A stretch of DNA of 64,000 bases, from contig JASGDY010000092.1 of the NCBI GenBank assembly GCA_047606825.1, forward strand, positions 1 through 64,000, given 5' to 3'. A program made the translations under genes and the position numbers. Positions 37,923 through 47,215 of this stretch are shown in pieces. A model generated the notes under the pieces. That model was given only the letters and a program-made list of their open reading frames with translations, did not search any database and had not been told where the DNA came from. Each line of letters starts with the position of its first letter. Position 1 is the first letter of the stretch. The stretch is from Rhizosphaericola sp047606825. Lineage in GTDB: Bacteria > Bacteroidota > Bacteroidia > Chitinophagales > Chitinophagaceae.

Positions 37923-38504
37923 TCAAATTTCAATCTTTGCTCCCAATGCTTCCACAAAAGCGCGCAGCAAGGTCTGGTGTCCTGGCCATGCCGGAGACGT
38001 GCTCAGGTTGCCGTCAACGACTGTTTCTGTCGGAGCAACATCGACGTAAGTGCCACCCGCAGCGACAACTTCGGGTTTTACCGCAGGATATGCGGTCAGT
38101 TTTTTGCCTTTGACGACATTGGAAGCCGTTAGGATCTGGATGCCGTGGCATACCGCACTCACGGGCTTGTCGTGTGCAAAGAAATATTGCGTCAGTTCGA
38201 TAATCTTCGGGTTCAGTCTTAGATATTCCGGTGCGCGTCCACCGACGATGAACAATCCTTCGTAATCGGCAGGATTGACTTGGTCAAAATCGTAGGTGAG
38301 CGCAAAGTTGTGGCCCGGTTTTTCGCTATACGTCTGTGCACCTTCAAAGTCGTGGATGGCGGTATGTACGGTGTCGCCTTTCTTTTTGCCGGGGCAGACT
38401 GCATGTACCGTGTAGCCTGCAAAACCTAAGATTTGGAAAGGTACCATCGTTTCATAATCCTCCGCATAGTCGCCCGTAAACAATAGAATCTTTTTTTCTG
38501 CCAT
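37923..38504 (-). CDS. DJ-1/PfpI-family protein
   Basis: A 193-residue cytoplasmic protein of the class I glutamine-amidotransferase-like fold. It has the nucleophile elbow VSAVCHGIQILTAS with the reactive Cys, and an upstream strand EGLFIVGGRAPEYLRLN, where the conserved Glu normally supports the Cys. Family members are glyoxalases, deglycases, chaperones or proteases. Which applies cannot be told. It forms a single-gene unit ending at the long hairpin. Confidence 0.88.
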   Translation of the reverse strand: MAEKKILLFTGDYAEDYETMVPFQILGFAGYTVHAVCPGKKKGDTVHTAIHDFEGAQTYSEKPGHNFALTYDFDQVNPADYEGLFIVGGRAPEYLRLNPKIIELTQYFFAHDKPVSAVCHGIQILTASNVVKGKKLTAYPAVKPEVVAAGGTYVDVAPTETVVDGNLSTSPAWPGHQTLLRAFVEALGAKIEI

Positions 38505-38650
38505 GGCTTAAAATTTTTGTTTCCAAAGGTAGGTTAAAGAGGCAGATGGGTAAGGAAAGCGTCTGTTAAATTAATGTGCCTTCTTCAAGCATAACATGTC
38601 AATCAATTCCGGGCTATGGACATGTCTACCCAGAACCAGCTTTAAGACAA

Positions 38651-38682
38651 TTGGTTCATCCATCGACTTAGTTCTATTTTTG
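38651..38682 (+). promoter_or_regulatory. Promoter of recF
   Basis: TTG (38651-38653) and TATTTTTG (38675-38682) are separated by 21 bases and match the Bacteroidota -33/-7 consensus. The recF ATG lies 16 bases downstream. Confidence 0.7.
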
Positions 38683-38698
38683 CACAAAACGATATTGG

Positions 38699-39769
38699 AT
38701 GATTGAGTTTCGACGGTTGGATTTGTTTCAGTTCCGCAATTATGGGCAGGCGTCTTTTGCCTTCACGGAAAAGGTTGTCGGCATTAGCGGCAGGAACGGA
38801 AGCGGAAAGACCAACCTGCTGGATGCCGTCCATTATCTCTGTTTTACCAAATCCTATTTTCCGAGGACGGACGCGCAGAGCGTGATGAAGGATTGTGCTG
38901 GTTTTCGTATTGCCGGCAATTTTTTGGAGAACGGCGAACCGCTCGAGGTTGCCTCCATCTTGCGCGAGAACGGCAAAAAAGAGTTGCAGCTAAATCAGGA
39001 ACCTTGCAGAAAGTTTTCATCACATATCGGACGGCTGCCCTGCGTTATGATTGCGCCTGATGACGTGGAAATCATACAAGGCGCATCCGAACTAAGGCGC
39101 AAGCTCATCGATGCCATTATCTCACAGATGGACAAAGACTATCTACAGGCGTTGATTGACTATAATAAGGTATTGCAGCAACGCAACAGCCTGCTCAAGG
39201 CCGAAGGCGTTGATTTTGGCCTTTTGGACATATTGGATATGCAGCTGGTCGCCAAGGGCAATGTCATTTTTGCGAAAAGGAGAGATTTTGCCGTACAATA
39301 TGCGCCGCTCGTATTGGAGCAGTACCTCGCCATCGCCGAGGAAACCGATAATGTTGCCGTCCAGTACGTTTCCAAACTAGCAAACGAACCTTTTGAAAAA
39401 CTGATCGTGCAGGCAAGGCAAAAAGACCTATTGTTGCAAAGGACGACGGTCGGCATCCACCGTGACGACCTCAACCTGTTGATGGACGGCATACCTTTCA
39501 AGAACGTCGCGTCGCAGGGACAGCGTAAAAGCCTGTTGTTTGCCATCAAGTTGGCCGAGTACCAGATGTTGCACGAGGCGAGGAGACAGCCGCCGATACT
39601 GCTGCTGGACGATGTTTTTGAAAAACTGGACGCCGATAGGATGCAGCATCTTCTACAGATTGTCTGTACCTACCAGGACAGCATGGTGTTCATCTCCGAC
39701 ACGCACGAGGAGCGGTTGCGGACGGCCTTTGATGGTTTAGGCATTCGGTATCAATTGGTTGCGTTGTAG
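38699..39769 (+). CDS. recF: DNA replication and repair protein RecF
   Basis: A 356-residue SMC-like ATPase that loads RecA at single-strand gaps with RecO and RecR. It begins LDLFQFRNYGQASFAF and has Walker A GRNGSGKTNLLDAVHYLCF. The ABC signature region is GIHRDDLNLLMDG ... ASQGQRKSLLFAIKLAEY and the Walker B is PPILLLDDVFEKLD. Length is normal. It has its own promoter and is followed by hpf after 168 bases. Confidence 0.96.
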   Translation: MIEFRRLDLFQFRNYGQASFAFTEKVVGISGRNGSGKTNLLDAVHYLCFTKSYFPRTDAQSVMKDCAGFRIAGNFLENGEPLEVASILRENGKKELQLNQEPCRKFSSHIGRLPCVMIAPDDVEIIQGASELRRKLIDAIISQMDKDYLQALIDYNKVLQQRNSLLKAEGVDFGLLDILDMQLVAKGNVIFAKRRDFAVQYAPLVLEQYLAIAEETDNVAVQYVSKLANEPFEKLIVQARQKDLLLQRTTVGIHRDDLNLLMDGIPFKNVASQGQRKSLLFAIKLAEYQMLHEARRQPPILLLDDVFEKLDADRMQHLLQIVCTYQDSMVFISDTHEERLRTAFDGLGIRYQLVAL

Positions 39770-39937
39770 TAGGACGTCGGCTTGGTTGGACAAGAAAAAC
39801 AGGGGACGTTTTTTTGACAAATTTTAAACATTTTTTCCTTGTTGCTTTCAAAGCAATCCTCTACCTTAGATGTAAGAATCAGCCAAGTCGGCTTTCCGGT
39901 TTGCGCTGGTTATTTTTTCACCATTAAACTATGTATT

Positions 39938-40237
39938 ATGAACGTGAGCATTCAAACAGTACGTTTCGACGCAGATTCTAAACTGACCGATTTTGTCAGC
40001 AAAAAGTTGGAAAAATTGAATACGTTCCACGACCAGATCCTCAAGGTGGAGGTTTTTTTGAAGTTGGACAATGTGGTACATACAATTAAGGACAAGATCG
40101 CCGAGATCAACGTGCGTGTGCCCAAGCACAATTTCTTTGTGAAGGCAAGTTCCAAGTCCTTCGAAGAATCCTTTGATGCGGCGATGGAGTCCGTGATTAA
40201 CCAGATAAAGCGAAAAAAAGAACGACAAGCAGCCTAA
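39938..40237 (+). CDS. hpf: Ribosome hibernation factor HPF/RaiA family
   Basis: A 99-residue protein that binds the 30S decoding centre in slow growth. It begins MNVSIQTVRFDADSKLTDFV and has the S30AE strand-helix pattern with VEVFLKL and FVKASSKSFEESFDAAME. It ends in a basic tail KRKKERQAA. It is the short form without a dimerisation domain. The frame is open 33 codons upstream, but the similarity starts at ATG 39938. A near-consensus promoter, TTG (39839-39841) with TACCTTAG (39862-39869), lies upstream. Its position before the tRNA-tuf block is usual in Bacteroidota. Confidence 0.92.
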   Translation: MNVSIQTVRFDADSKLTDFVSKKLEKLNTFHDQILKVEVFLKLDNVVHTIKDKIAEINVRVPKHNFFVKASSKSFEESFDAAMESVINQIKRKKERQAA

Positions 40238-40265
40238 TATAATTTTTAGAATAAATACTTTTGAC

Positions 40266-40294
40266 GCCCGGAAGCAACTCTCCGGGCTTTTTTT
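40266..40294 (+). terminator. Terminator of hpf
   Basis: GCCCGGA (40266-40272) pairs with TCCGGGC (40281-40287), followed by a T run. It ends directly before the first ATG of the next small gene. Confidence 0.9.
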
Positions 40295-40573
40295 ATGATG
40301 TTGAAAATGAAAAACATAGCGGTCGGGTCGATGCTCTTTGTCGTATCGTGCCTTTCCTGCAAAAACCGGGAATACAGGACGACGCAGGCAAGGATCGTGG
40401 AGCGCAGGGATGTGGGCAACGGCAAGATCAGGTTGAGCTACCTGTTCAAGGCGGGCCAGACGACGATTGCCGGAGTCAAGACCGTGGACAACGCAGTGGT
40501 GGTGTCTTCCGATAGCTGTTCCGTGGAGTACAAAGTCTCCAATCCGCTTGAAAACAACCTCATGTTACCATAG
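40295..40573 (+). CDS. Small lipoprotein of unknown function
   Basis: A 92-residue frame with ATGs at 40295, 40298 and 40307; the last gives a more typical signal (MKNIAVGSMLFVVSCLSC). The lipobox SCLSC indicates lipidation and membrane anchoring. The mature part is short, beta-rich and ends VEYKVSNPLENNLMLP. I do not recognise a family. It begins at the end of the hpf terminator, so its transcription must come from readthrough or a promoter inside hpf. Confidence 0.65.
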   Translation: MMLKMKNIAVGSMLFVVSCLSCKNREYRTTQARIVERRDVGNGKIRLSYLFKAGQTTIAGVKTVDNAVVVSSDSCSVEYKVSNPLENNLMLP

Positions 40574-40615
40574 CTTTCCGTCCGAAAAAAATATTTGAAA
40601 AAAGGCGGCAAAAAT

Positions 40616-40645
40616 TTTGCTGTTCTATTTTAACCGTTACCTTTG
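40616..40645 (+). promoter_or_regulatory. Promoter of the tRNA-tuf block
   Basis: TTTG (40616-40619) and TACCTTTG (40638-40645) are separated by 18 bases and exactly match the Bacteroidota consensus. The first tRNA starts 55 bases downstream. Confidence 0.8.
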
Positions 40646-40700
40646 CAATCCCAAATCCACAAACAGTGAATTAAATGTGGATAAAGTTCTTTAGAAATAA

Positions 40701-40773
<73 letters not shown>

Positions 40774-40794
40774 CGGCAGAGACATCTTTGCGAC

Positions 40795-40877
40795 GGGCAG
40801 GTTCCAGAGCGGCCAAATGGGGCGGACTGTAAATCCGCTGTCTTTCGACTTCAGTGGTTCGAATCCACTCCTGCCCA
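40795..40877 (+). tRNA. tRNA-Tyr(GTA)
   Basis: An 83-base class II tRNA with acceptor GGGCAGG / CCTGCCC and discriminator A. The anticodon loop CTGTAAA gives GTA, and there is a long variable arm. Confidence 0.95.
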
Positions 40878-40958
40878 CAAGTCAATTTGGTAATTAGTCG
40901 ATTTGATAATTTGGTAATTTTTTTATTATCAAATTGACAAATCATCAAATTAATATAT

Positions 40959-41031
40959 GCGGAAGTAGCTCAACTGGTAGAGCGATAGCCTTCCAAGCTA
41001 TAGGTTGCGGGTTCGATCCTCGTCTTCCGCT
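40959..41031 (+). tRNA. tRNA-Gly(TCC)
   Basis: A 73-base tRNA with acceptor GCGGAAG / CTTCCGC. The anticodon loop CTTCCAA gives TCC, and the T-loop is TTCGATC. Confidence 0.95.
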
Positions 41032-41095
41032 CATTGCAATCATAGAAATAGCATGTCCGTCAGTTTTGGAGGAGAGGTGCTCACATTGCGACGCT

Positions 41096-41167
<72 letters not shown>

Positions 41168-41286
41168 CTGATATAAAACAGGAACTTTGTCTGTTCCTGG
41201 CAAAGCATAAAAATTTTTTAGGTCTGTAGTCGGTGGGACTGTGGACCATTAATTGTTAAAAAAAACCACAACAAAAACCGATAAAA

Positions 41287-42474
41287 ATGGCAAAAGAGAC
41301 CTTTAAGAGGGATAAACCCCACGTAAACATTGGTACTATTGGTCACGTTGACCATGGTAAAACAACTCTTACCGCCGCTATCACCAAGATCCTTTCTGAA
41401 AAAGGTCTTGCAGAAGCGCGCAAATACGACGATATTGACGGTGCACCCGAAGAAAAAGAACGCGGTATCACCATCAATACAGCGCACGTAGAATACCAGA
41501 CGGCCAACCGCCACTATGCGCACGTTGACTGTCCAGGCCACGCTGATTATGTCAAAAACATGATCACTGGTGCTGCCCAGATGGATGGTGCCATCCTTGT
41601 AGTTGCGGCTACGGACGGCCCCATGCCCCAGACTCGCGAACACATCCTTTTGGCAAAACAGGTAGGTGTACCTCGTATTGTCGTATTCATGAATAAAGTA
41701 GACTTGGTCGACGATCCTGAATTGTTGGACTTGGTCGAAATGGAAATCCGTGAACTGTTGACTTCCTACGGTTTCGACGGCGACAACACGCCTATCATCC
41801 GTGGCTCTGCCGCAGGTGCATTGGCTGGTGACGCTAAGTGGGTCGGTGGCATCGACGAGTTGATGAATGCGGTTGACGAATATATCCCTCTGCCTCCACG
41901 TGCTATCGACTTACCATTCCTGATGCCAGTTGAAGACATCTTCACTATCACTGGTCGTGGTACAGTTGCTACGGGTCGTATCGAAAGAGGTATCGTGAAA
42001 GTAGGCGATCCCGTTGAAATCGTCGGATTGATCGAAAAACCATTGCAATCTACTTGTACCGGTGTCGAAATGTTCAAAAAATTGCTCGACGAAGGTGAAG
42101 CTGGTGACAACGCTGGTATCCTGCTGCGTGGTATCGAAAAGAAAGATATCAAACGTGGTATGGTTATCTGCAAACCCAAAACCATCACGCCACACACCGA
42201 GTTCAAATGCGAAGTCTACGTATTGAGCAAGGAAGAAGGCGGACGTCATACACCGTTCTTCAACAAATACCGCCCTCAGTTCTATTTCCGTACCACTGAC
42301 GTAACAGGCGAAGTGACCCTGCCAGAAGGTACTGAAATGGTAATGCCTGGCGACAACGTAACATTGACTGTTAAGTTGATCACCAACATCGCCATGGAAA
42401 AAGGTCTTAAATTCGCTATCCGCGAAGGTGGACGTACCGTAGGTGCCGGTCAGGTTACTGAAATCATCAAATAA
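41287..42474 (+). CDS. tuf: Elongation factor Tu
   Basis: A 395-residue GTPase that brings aminoacyl-tRNA to the ribosome. It has GHVDHGKTTLTAAI (P-loop), the effector region ERGITINTAHVEY, DCPGHADYVKNM and NKVD, followed by the two beta-barrel domains with VEMFKKLLDEGEAGDN and the end TVGAGQVTEIIK. Codon use is strongly biased toward GGT and CGT, as in highly expressed genes and unlike the neighbours. It is co-transcribed with the four upstream tRNAs. Confidence 0.99.
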   Translation: MAKETFKRDKPHVNIGTIGHVDHGKTTLTAAITKILSEKGLAEARKYDDIDGAPEEKERGITINTAHVEYQTANRHYAHVDCPGHADYVKNMITGAAQMDGAILVVAATDGPMPQTREHILLAKQVGVPRIVVFMNKVDLVDDPELLDLVEMEIRELLTSYGFDGDNTPIIRGSAAGALAGDAKWVGGIDELMNAVDEYIPLPPRAIDLPFLMPVEDIFTITGRGTVATGRIERGIVKVGDPVEIVGLIEKPLQSTCTGVEMFKKLLDEGEAGDNAGILLRGIEKKDIKRGMVICKPKTITPHTEFKCEVYVLSKEEGGRHTPFFNKYRPQFYFRTTDVTGEVTLPEGTEMVMPGDNVTLTVKLITNIAMEKGLKFAIREGGRTVGAGQVTEIIK

Positions 42475-42497
42475 TTTTCCGTTATTTGAAATAAACA

Positions 42498-42544
42498 AAA
42501 ACCATTAGCTCTTTTGCTAATCACAAATCTGCTAATGGTTTTTT
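42498..42544 (+). terminator. Terminator of tuf
   Basis: AAAACCATTAGC (42498-42509) pairs with GCTAATGGTTTT (42531-42542), followed by more T, immediately before tRNA-Trp. The 21-base loop may let some transcripts read on. Confidence 0.75.
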
Positions 42545-42547
42545 GTT

Positions 42548-42618
42548 ACGGGAATAGTTCAATGGTAGAATAGAGGTCTCCAAAACCTTTGATCAGGGTT
42601 CGAATCCTTGTTCCCGTG
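42548..42618 (+). tRNA. tRNA-Trp(CCA)
   Basis: A 71-base tRNA with acceptor ACGGGAA / TTCCCGT and discriminator G. The anticodon loop CTCCAAA gives CCA. Its place between tuf and secE is conserved in bacteria. Confidence 0.95.
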
Positions 42619-42625
42619 CTTCCAG

Positions 42626-42660
42626 ATATCAGCGTCCCATTTGGGGGGCTGATATTTTTT
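42626..42660 (+). terminator. Terminator after tRNA-Trp
   Basis: ATATCAGC (42626-42633) pairs with GCTGATAT (42648-42655), with an inner CCC/GGG pairing, followed by a T run. It separates the tRNA from secE-nusG, which have a 170-base leader containing a further AT-rich hairpin near 42693-42718. Confidence 0.85.
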
Positions 42661-42829
42661 ACGTATAATTGCAGGTGCTAAACAGGAGTGCGTTTTATTT
42701 TCTTAGGAAATAAAGCACAAAGATTTTCAGGCGGAAGCCATAAACCCGCAGCGATCAACATTTTTGTGCGGAAACGGAGTTCACTGAAAGTAATTACATC
42801 CGATAGTTGAAAAAACATAAAATAAACAG

Positions 42830-43027
42830 ATGAACAAGATTTCAACTTATTTTAGGGAATCGTACGAAGAGTTGCTCAACAAGGTGAGCTGGCCTACCTG
42901 GTCGGAACTCCAGCAGTCCACCGCCATCGTACTGGCGGCCACCGTATTGATTACCGCCATTGTATGGCTGATGGACTTCTCCAGTGGGTGGGTATTGAAA
43001 TTCATCTATTCTTTTTTTAACAAGTAA
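42830..43027 (+). CDS. secE: Preprotein translocase subunit SecE
   Basis: A 65-residue membrane protein, the single-helix form of SecE. The amphipathic part FRESYEELLNKVSWPTWSEL is followed by one membrane segment (about 33-60). It clamps SecY in the translocon. It is followed 9 bases later by nusG. Confidence 0.95.
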   Translation: MNKISTYFRESYEELLNKVSWPTWSELQQSTAIVLAATVLITAIVWLMDFSSGWVLKFIYSFFNK

Positions 43028-43036
43028 GGTTTCTCT

Positions 43037-43651
43037 ATGATAGACGAGGATATACAAAACCAGGACATAGATACTCAGGTCGACGATTCGAAAGAGTCGA
43101 CCAGATGGTATGTATTGCGTGTTGTGAGCGGAAAGGAAAGAAAGGTAAAGGAATATCTGGACAAAGATATCACCAGGAACGGTTGGAACGACGTCATCAA
43201 ACAGTTGTTTCTCCCGATGGAAAAGATATACAAAGTGCAGAACGGCAAAAAAGTGATGCGCGAAAAAAACTATTACCCGGGCTATATCATGATGGAAGTC
43301 GCCGATGGCAAGCTTTCCGACACTATCGTCCAATATATCAGCAATACGACCAATGTCATGCACTTCCTGACCGACGGCAAGGGAAGCAAAGGCAATATTG
43401 TCTCCCTGAGGAAGAGCGAGGTCAACAAGATGCTGGGCAACGTGGACGACCTGAACGAACAGGGCGTAACCATGAGCGAGCCGTTCATCGTAGGTGAGAC
43501 CATCAAGATTATCGAAGGGCCGTTCAACGACTTCAACGGTGTCATCGAAGAAGTCAACGACGAGAAGAAAAAACTGAAAGTCACCGTCAAAATCTTCGGA
43601 CGTTCCACTCCTGTCGAGTTGAACTATGTACAGGTCGAGAAGCTGATCTGA
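43037..43651 (+). CDS. nusG: Transcription termination/antitermination factor NusG
   Basis: A 204-residue transcription factor. The NGN domain begins RWYVLRVVSGKERKVKEYL and contains NYYPGYIMMEV. The C-terminal KOW domain has IIEGPFNDFNGVIEEV and ends in FGRSTPVELNYVQVEKL. It couples RNA polymerase to ribosome or Rho. The ribosomal protein genes rplK and rplA, which normally come next, are absent; a terminator and a convergent sppA follow. Confidence 0.97.
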   Translation: MIDEDIQNQDIDTQVDDSKESTRWYVLRVVSGKERKVKEYLDKDITRNGWNDVIKQLFLPMEKIYKVQNGKKVMREKNYYPGYIMMEVADGKLSDTIVQYISNTTNVMHFLTDGKGSKGNIVSLRKSEVNKMLGNVDDLNEQGVTMSEPFIVGETIKIIEGPFNDFNGVIEEVNDEKKKLKVTVKIFGRSTPVELNYVQVEKLI

Positions 43652-43694
43652 TGTAATTATCAGGGATTGATTTTTTAAGGTAAAATATATTGAC

Positions 43695-43727
43695 AAAAAA
43701 GCCGCAATTCTTGGTTGCGGCTTTTTT
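43695..43727. terminator. Bidirectional terminator between nusG and sppA
   Basis: A 13 bp stem, AAAAAAGCCGCAA (43695-43707) with TTGCGGCTTTTTT (43715-43727), with a 7-base loop lies between convergent genes. Confidence 0.92.
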
Positions 43728-43735
43728 TATTGCCC

Positions 43736-45505
43736 TTAACGTATGTCCATTTCAAACGGTATTCTTGTCTGCACCGCGTTACATAGGGAGCCGAGTGACT
43801 GGATTTTGGAATAGATGTCGTATTGCCATACGCCCAATGCGTCCTTCAGTATCTTGTTTTGGACAGCTTTGTCGTCTTCCTTGCTCATCAGTTTTTCAAA
43901 GAAGTTTTTGGATTGGGGATATTCTTTGATGTAGTAGCTGTTGGTTTTCGCAAGCTTGGCGGCGTAGGTGATGGCGTCTTTGAGTGTTCCGTTGGCATCG
44001 ACGAGCCCGATGGATATTGCTCTTTTGCCTGTCCACACGCGTCCTTGCGCGATGCTGTCTACTTGCGTAATCGTCTTGTGGCGGCCATTGGCAACCCGTG
44101 TCAGGAAAGTGCGGTAAATGGAATCCACATCGTTCTGGAAAAAGTTTTTTTCCTGTTGTGTCATCGGGTGCGTACCGGCACCGAGGTCAGCATACTGTGC
44201 CGTCTTGACACCGTCAAAGGTAAGCCCCAGCTTGTTTTTCATAAAACCGGAAGGGTCTACCATCATGGAAAATACACCGATGGATCCTGTAAGCGTATTG
44301 GGATCGGCAAATATATAGTCTGCATCGCAGGAAATATAATAACCGCCCGAAGCTCCGTAGGAGCCCATGCTGACTACGACGGGTTTTACTTTTTTGGTAA
44401 GGTTCACTTCGCGCCAGATGATGTCACTCGCCAAGGCACTACCACCGGGGGAGTTGACACGTAGCACCACAGCCTTGATGTCTTTGTTGAGGCGTGCGTC
44501 CCTGATGAGGTTGCGGAATCGGTCGCCGCCGATTTTGTCGTCGTCCCCTTTTCCGTCCACAATTTCGCCGTTGGCGTAGATGACGGCGATTTTGTCTTTT
44601 CCGTCGAAGTTTTTATAGTCCGTAGCTTGCGCATATTTGGACAGGGAGATGAAGTTAAGGTCTTTGGTTTCCTTTACGTTGAGTCTCTGTGCAATTTCCG
44701 CTTTGACTTCGTCATCGTATTTAGCCGCATCGATAAGTTTGGCATCGACAGCGTGGCTTGTCCGCCTGATCTGTCCGCTGTTGGCCAATGCGTGTAAGGT
44801 AGCCGTGTCGATATGGCGGTCGCTGGACACTGTCTCCAAGATACGGCTGTACAAGTCATTGAGCCAGACAGTGGTCTGCAACCTGTTGGCATCCGTCATC
44901 TGTGTGGCGCGGAAGGGTTCCGTCGCACTTTTGAATTTACCGGCATAAAAAATCTCCGGCTGTATTCCCATCTTGTCTAAAAGTCCTTTGTAGAACATCA
45001 GGTTGACAGCCAATCCCTTCCATTCTAGTCCGCCTGCGGGGTGGCAATAGACTTTATCCGCTTCGGATGCGACGAAATAGCTTTTTTGGGAAATAACGTT
45101 CCCGTAGGCGATGACAGGTTTTTTGCTGGCCTTGAAAGTTTCAATAGCTTTTCGTAGTTCTTCGCTGTGGGCGTAGGAATTGGCGTTGCTGTTGGATTTG
45201 ATGTACAGCATCTTGATAGTGGAATCCTTAGCGGCATATTCCACCATGCGGACAACATCGTACAGGCTGGGATTTTTGCCCATGTCGGTGGTAATACTGC
45301 CGAAAAGGCTGACATTGAACAGGTCTTGGCTTGTTTCGTCAAAATAGGTGCTTAGGTCCAATACGAGGATGCCCTTGCTGCCCAGGTCGGGCTTATCGTC
45401 GCTCATTATCACGGAACTAAGTCCCAGCAATAGCAGAAATGCTATGATTGTGAATATGATCAATGCGGACAACGCCGCGAAGAAAATCTTGAAAAAACCT
45501 TTCAT
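43736..45505 (-). CDS. sppA: Signal peptide peptidase SppA, long form (protease IV)
   Basis: A 589-residue membrane-bound serine protease that degrades cleaved signal peptides. It has one N-terminal membrane anchor and two tandem SppA domains. The N-terminal domain carries the probable catalytic Lys (VISQKSYFVASEADKVYCHP). The C-terminal domain carries the nucleophile in MGSYGASGGYYISCDADYI. The size agrees with the tandem form. It forms a single-gene unit convergent with nusG and divergent from folK. Confidence 0.95.
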   Translation of the reverse strand: MKGFFKIFFAALSALIIFTIIAFLLLLGLSSVIMSDDKPDLGSKGILVLDLSTYFDETSQDLFNVSLFGSITTDMGKNPSLYDVVRMVEYAAKDSTIKMLYIKSNSNANSYAHSEELRKAIETFKASKKPVIAYGNVISQKSYFVASEADKVYCHPAGGLEWKGLAVNLMFYKGLLDKMGIQPEIFYAGKFKSATEPFRATQMTDANRLQTTVWLNDLYSRILETVSSDRHIDTATLHALANSGQIRRTSHAVDAKLIDAAKYDDEVKAEIAQRLNVKETKDLNFISLSKYAQATDYKNFDGKDKIAVIYANGEIVDGKGDDDKIGGDRFRNLIRDARLNKDIKAVVLRVNSPGGSALASDIIWREVNLTKKVKPVVVSMGSYGASGGYYISCDADYIFADPNTLTGSIGVFSMMVDPSGFMKNKLGLTFDGVKTAQYADLGAGTHPMTQQEKNFFQNDVDSIYRTFLTRVANGRHKTITQVDSIAQGRVWTGKRAISIGLVDANGTLKDAITYAAKLAKTNSYYIKEYPQSKNFFEKLMSKEDDKAVQNKILKDALGVWQYDIYSKIQSLGSLCNAVQTRIPFEMDIR

Positions 45506-45611
45506 CGATAATTTAAGTTAAAAGTAAAAAAGCCATTAGCTGATAGCTTTAAATAAAGCCGCGTTAAAAACGTAAAAATAACGATATTTACGCCCTTTTT
45601 TAAAATAGTGT

Positions 45612-46103
45612 ATGAACAGAGCATATTTATTGATAGGCGGCAACATGGGCGACCGAATAGCCAACCTTCAGCATGCCTGCGAAGAGATTGAAAGGCGTTG
45701 CGGCACTATTACTGCAAAATCTGCCATTTACGAAACCGAGGCATGGGGCGTGGATGACCAACCGGACTTCTACAACCAAGCATTGATACTGGAATCGTCG
45801 ATCTTCCCCGAAAGGCTGATGCAGATGTTTTTGGACATCGAGACTGAAATGGGGCGTGTACGTACCGAATATTTCGGGTCGAGGACCATCGACATTGACA
45901 TTCTTTTTATAGAGGATCAGTTGTTCAATACGCATCTCCTCAAATCACCACACCCGCTGATGCGGCAACGTAGGTTTGCGCTGGTCCCGTTGGCAGAGAT
46001 AGCTTCCGAGGTAAGAGAGCCGCGTTCCTATAGAAAAATCGCCACTTTGCTGGCAGAATGCACCGATCCGTTGGAAGTCCGTCGGCTGGACATAACCCAA
46101 TAA
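45612..46103 (+). CDS. folK: 2-amino-4-hydroxy-6-hydroxymethyldihydropteridine pyrophosphokinase
   Basis: A 163-residue folate-pathway enzyme that transfers pyrophosphate from ATP to 6-hydroxymethyl-dihydropterin. It has LLIGGNMGDRIANLQ at the start, YETEAWGVDDQPDFYNQALIL in the pterin/ATP loop, EMGRVRTEYFGSRTIDIDILFI with the metal-binding Asp pair and HPLMRQRRFALVPLAEIA near the end. It is divergent from sppA. Confidence 0.96.
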   Translation: MNRAYLLIGGNMGDRIANLQHACEEIERRCGTITAKSAIYETEAWGVDDQPDFYNQALILESSIFPERLMQMFLDIETEMGRVRTEYFGSRTIDIDILFIEDQLFNTHLLKSPHPLMRQRRFALVPLAEIASEVREPRSYRKIATLLAECTDPLEVRRLDITQ

Positions 46104-46315
46104 TCCAAGGGCGTATTTACCTTTGTTCACCTACGGTGGCTGCTTCGCGGTCGGTGAGAATAAATAGTTCAAATTTTTGTATGTTACATGAATATGGCGG
46201 TCGGTCAGGATACCAACCACTAGTGGTTTTCCTGCTGGCGTGGCATCTCCACCCGCCAGCGAAAAATGCACCTTAATCCATCACGTGATACGACGCTATC
46301 GGTTGAGCTATTTAT

Positions 46316-46888
46316 TTAATGGTTCCGGGCTTTCAAGAGGTTCATCAGTGAAGTAAGACCCTTTACCGTTCCTGTGTAATATTCGTCTTTTTCGAAGTAT
46401 GGAACAAAATCGGAGTTGATGATTTTGTTGGTCTCTTTGTCACTGACGACACCGTCCAGCCCCATTCCGTAAAGGATTTTCACTTTCCCGTAGCCACTGC
46501 ATATACCTATGACGATGCCATTGTTTTTGTCTTTTTGCCCCACGCCCCAGGCATTGGCCATTCTTAGGCTCAGTGCTTCGAGGCTGTCGGCACAGGACAT
46601 GGTCGTGTCAAAGCTGATGAGCGCAATCTGGATCGACGTCTGCTTATCAAAATCGCGTATCATGCTGTCCAGCTTTGCGTACTGCACATCGGTAAACAGT
46701 TCTTCATAGTCGTTGACATAGCCATCGGGAGCAGGAGGGTTGTCATAGACATTTTGACGATAGGCTGCGAGGTCGTTGTTGCCGGAACCTGTCGTTGTTT
46801 TTGCAACCAATGGGTTTTGACAAAAAGCGGAAGAAATGCCGAGCATCAGATTGCAGATTATTGCTGCCAATACTTTTGACTGTGTCAT
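46316..46888 (-). CDS. TPM-domain secreted protein
   Basis: A 190-residue protein starting at ATG 46888 with a signal peptide (MTQSKVLAAIICNLMLGISS). The TPM domain (about 55-160) has GYVNDYEELFTDVQYAKLDSMI, QTSIQIALISFDTT and WGVGQKDKNNGIVIGIC. Such domains occur in YgcG-like proteins and photosystem repair factors and may act as phosphatases. Members of this family often have a C-terminal membrane tail, absent here. The role is unknown. Confidence 0.8.
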   Translation of the reverse strand: MTQSKVLAAIICNLMLGISSAFCQNPLVAKTTTGSGNNDLAAYRQNVYDNPPAPDGYVNDYEELFTDVQYAKLDSMIRDFDKQTSIQIALISFDTTMSCADSLEALSLRMANAWGVGQKDKNNGIVIGICSGYGKVKILYGMGLDGVVSDKETNKIINSDFVPYFEKDEYYTGTVKGLTSLMNLLKARNH

Positions 46889-47215
46889 TGCCGACGAGAT
46901 TATGGTTAAGGTAAAAAACTTAAAAACGTCTCCTTTTAAACGATACAATATCAGAAAGACGCTATAAAATTACGAATGTTTAAATAAGAAAAAATCGGTT
47001 TGCCGACTATAACAAAACAATGGCTAAAACGGCCAATATCCTCTTGACAAACTCGCGGCTCCTTGAAGGATTCGCATTTTGCATCATTGGCCAATAGTAA
47101 AACCTATTTCCTTCCAACCGCATAACCCAACTACCGATTTGTAAAATCTTTCCCAATATTGCTAAATGATTTTAGTTTCGTTACCTTCGTTGTAACTCTT
47201 CAATGGAATGATATA
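46889..47215. other. Divergent intergenic region
   Basis: About 330 bases between the TPM gene and apaG. It contains the palindrome ATTGGCCAAT (near 47086-47095), the apaG promoter, and no open frame resembling a gene. Confidence 0.45.
47159..47189 (+). promoter_or_regulatory. Probable promoter of apaG
   Basis: TTG (47159-47161) and TACCTTCG (47182-47189) are separated by 20 bases. This is one change from the TAnnTTTG consensus. The start codon lies 27 bases downstream. Confidence 0.5.
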
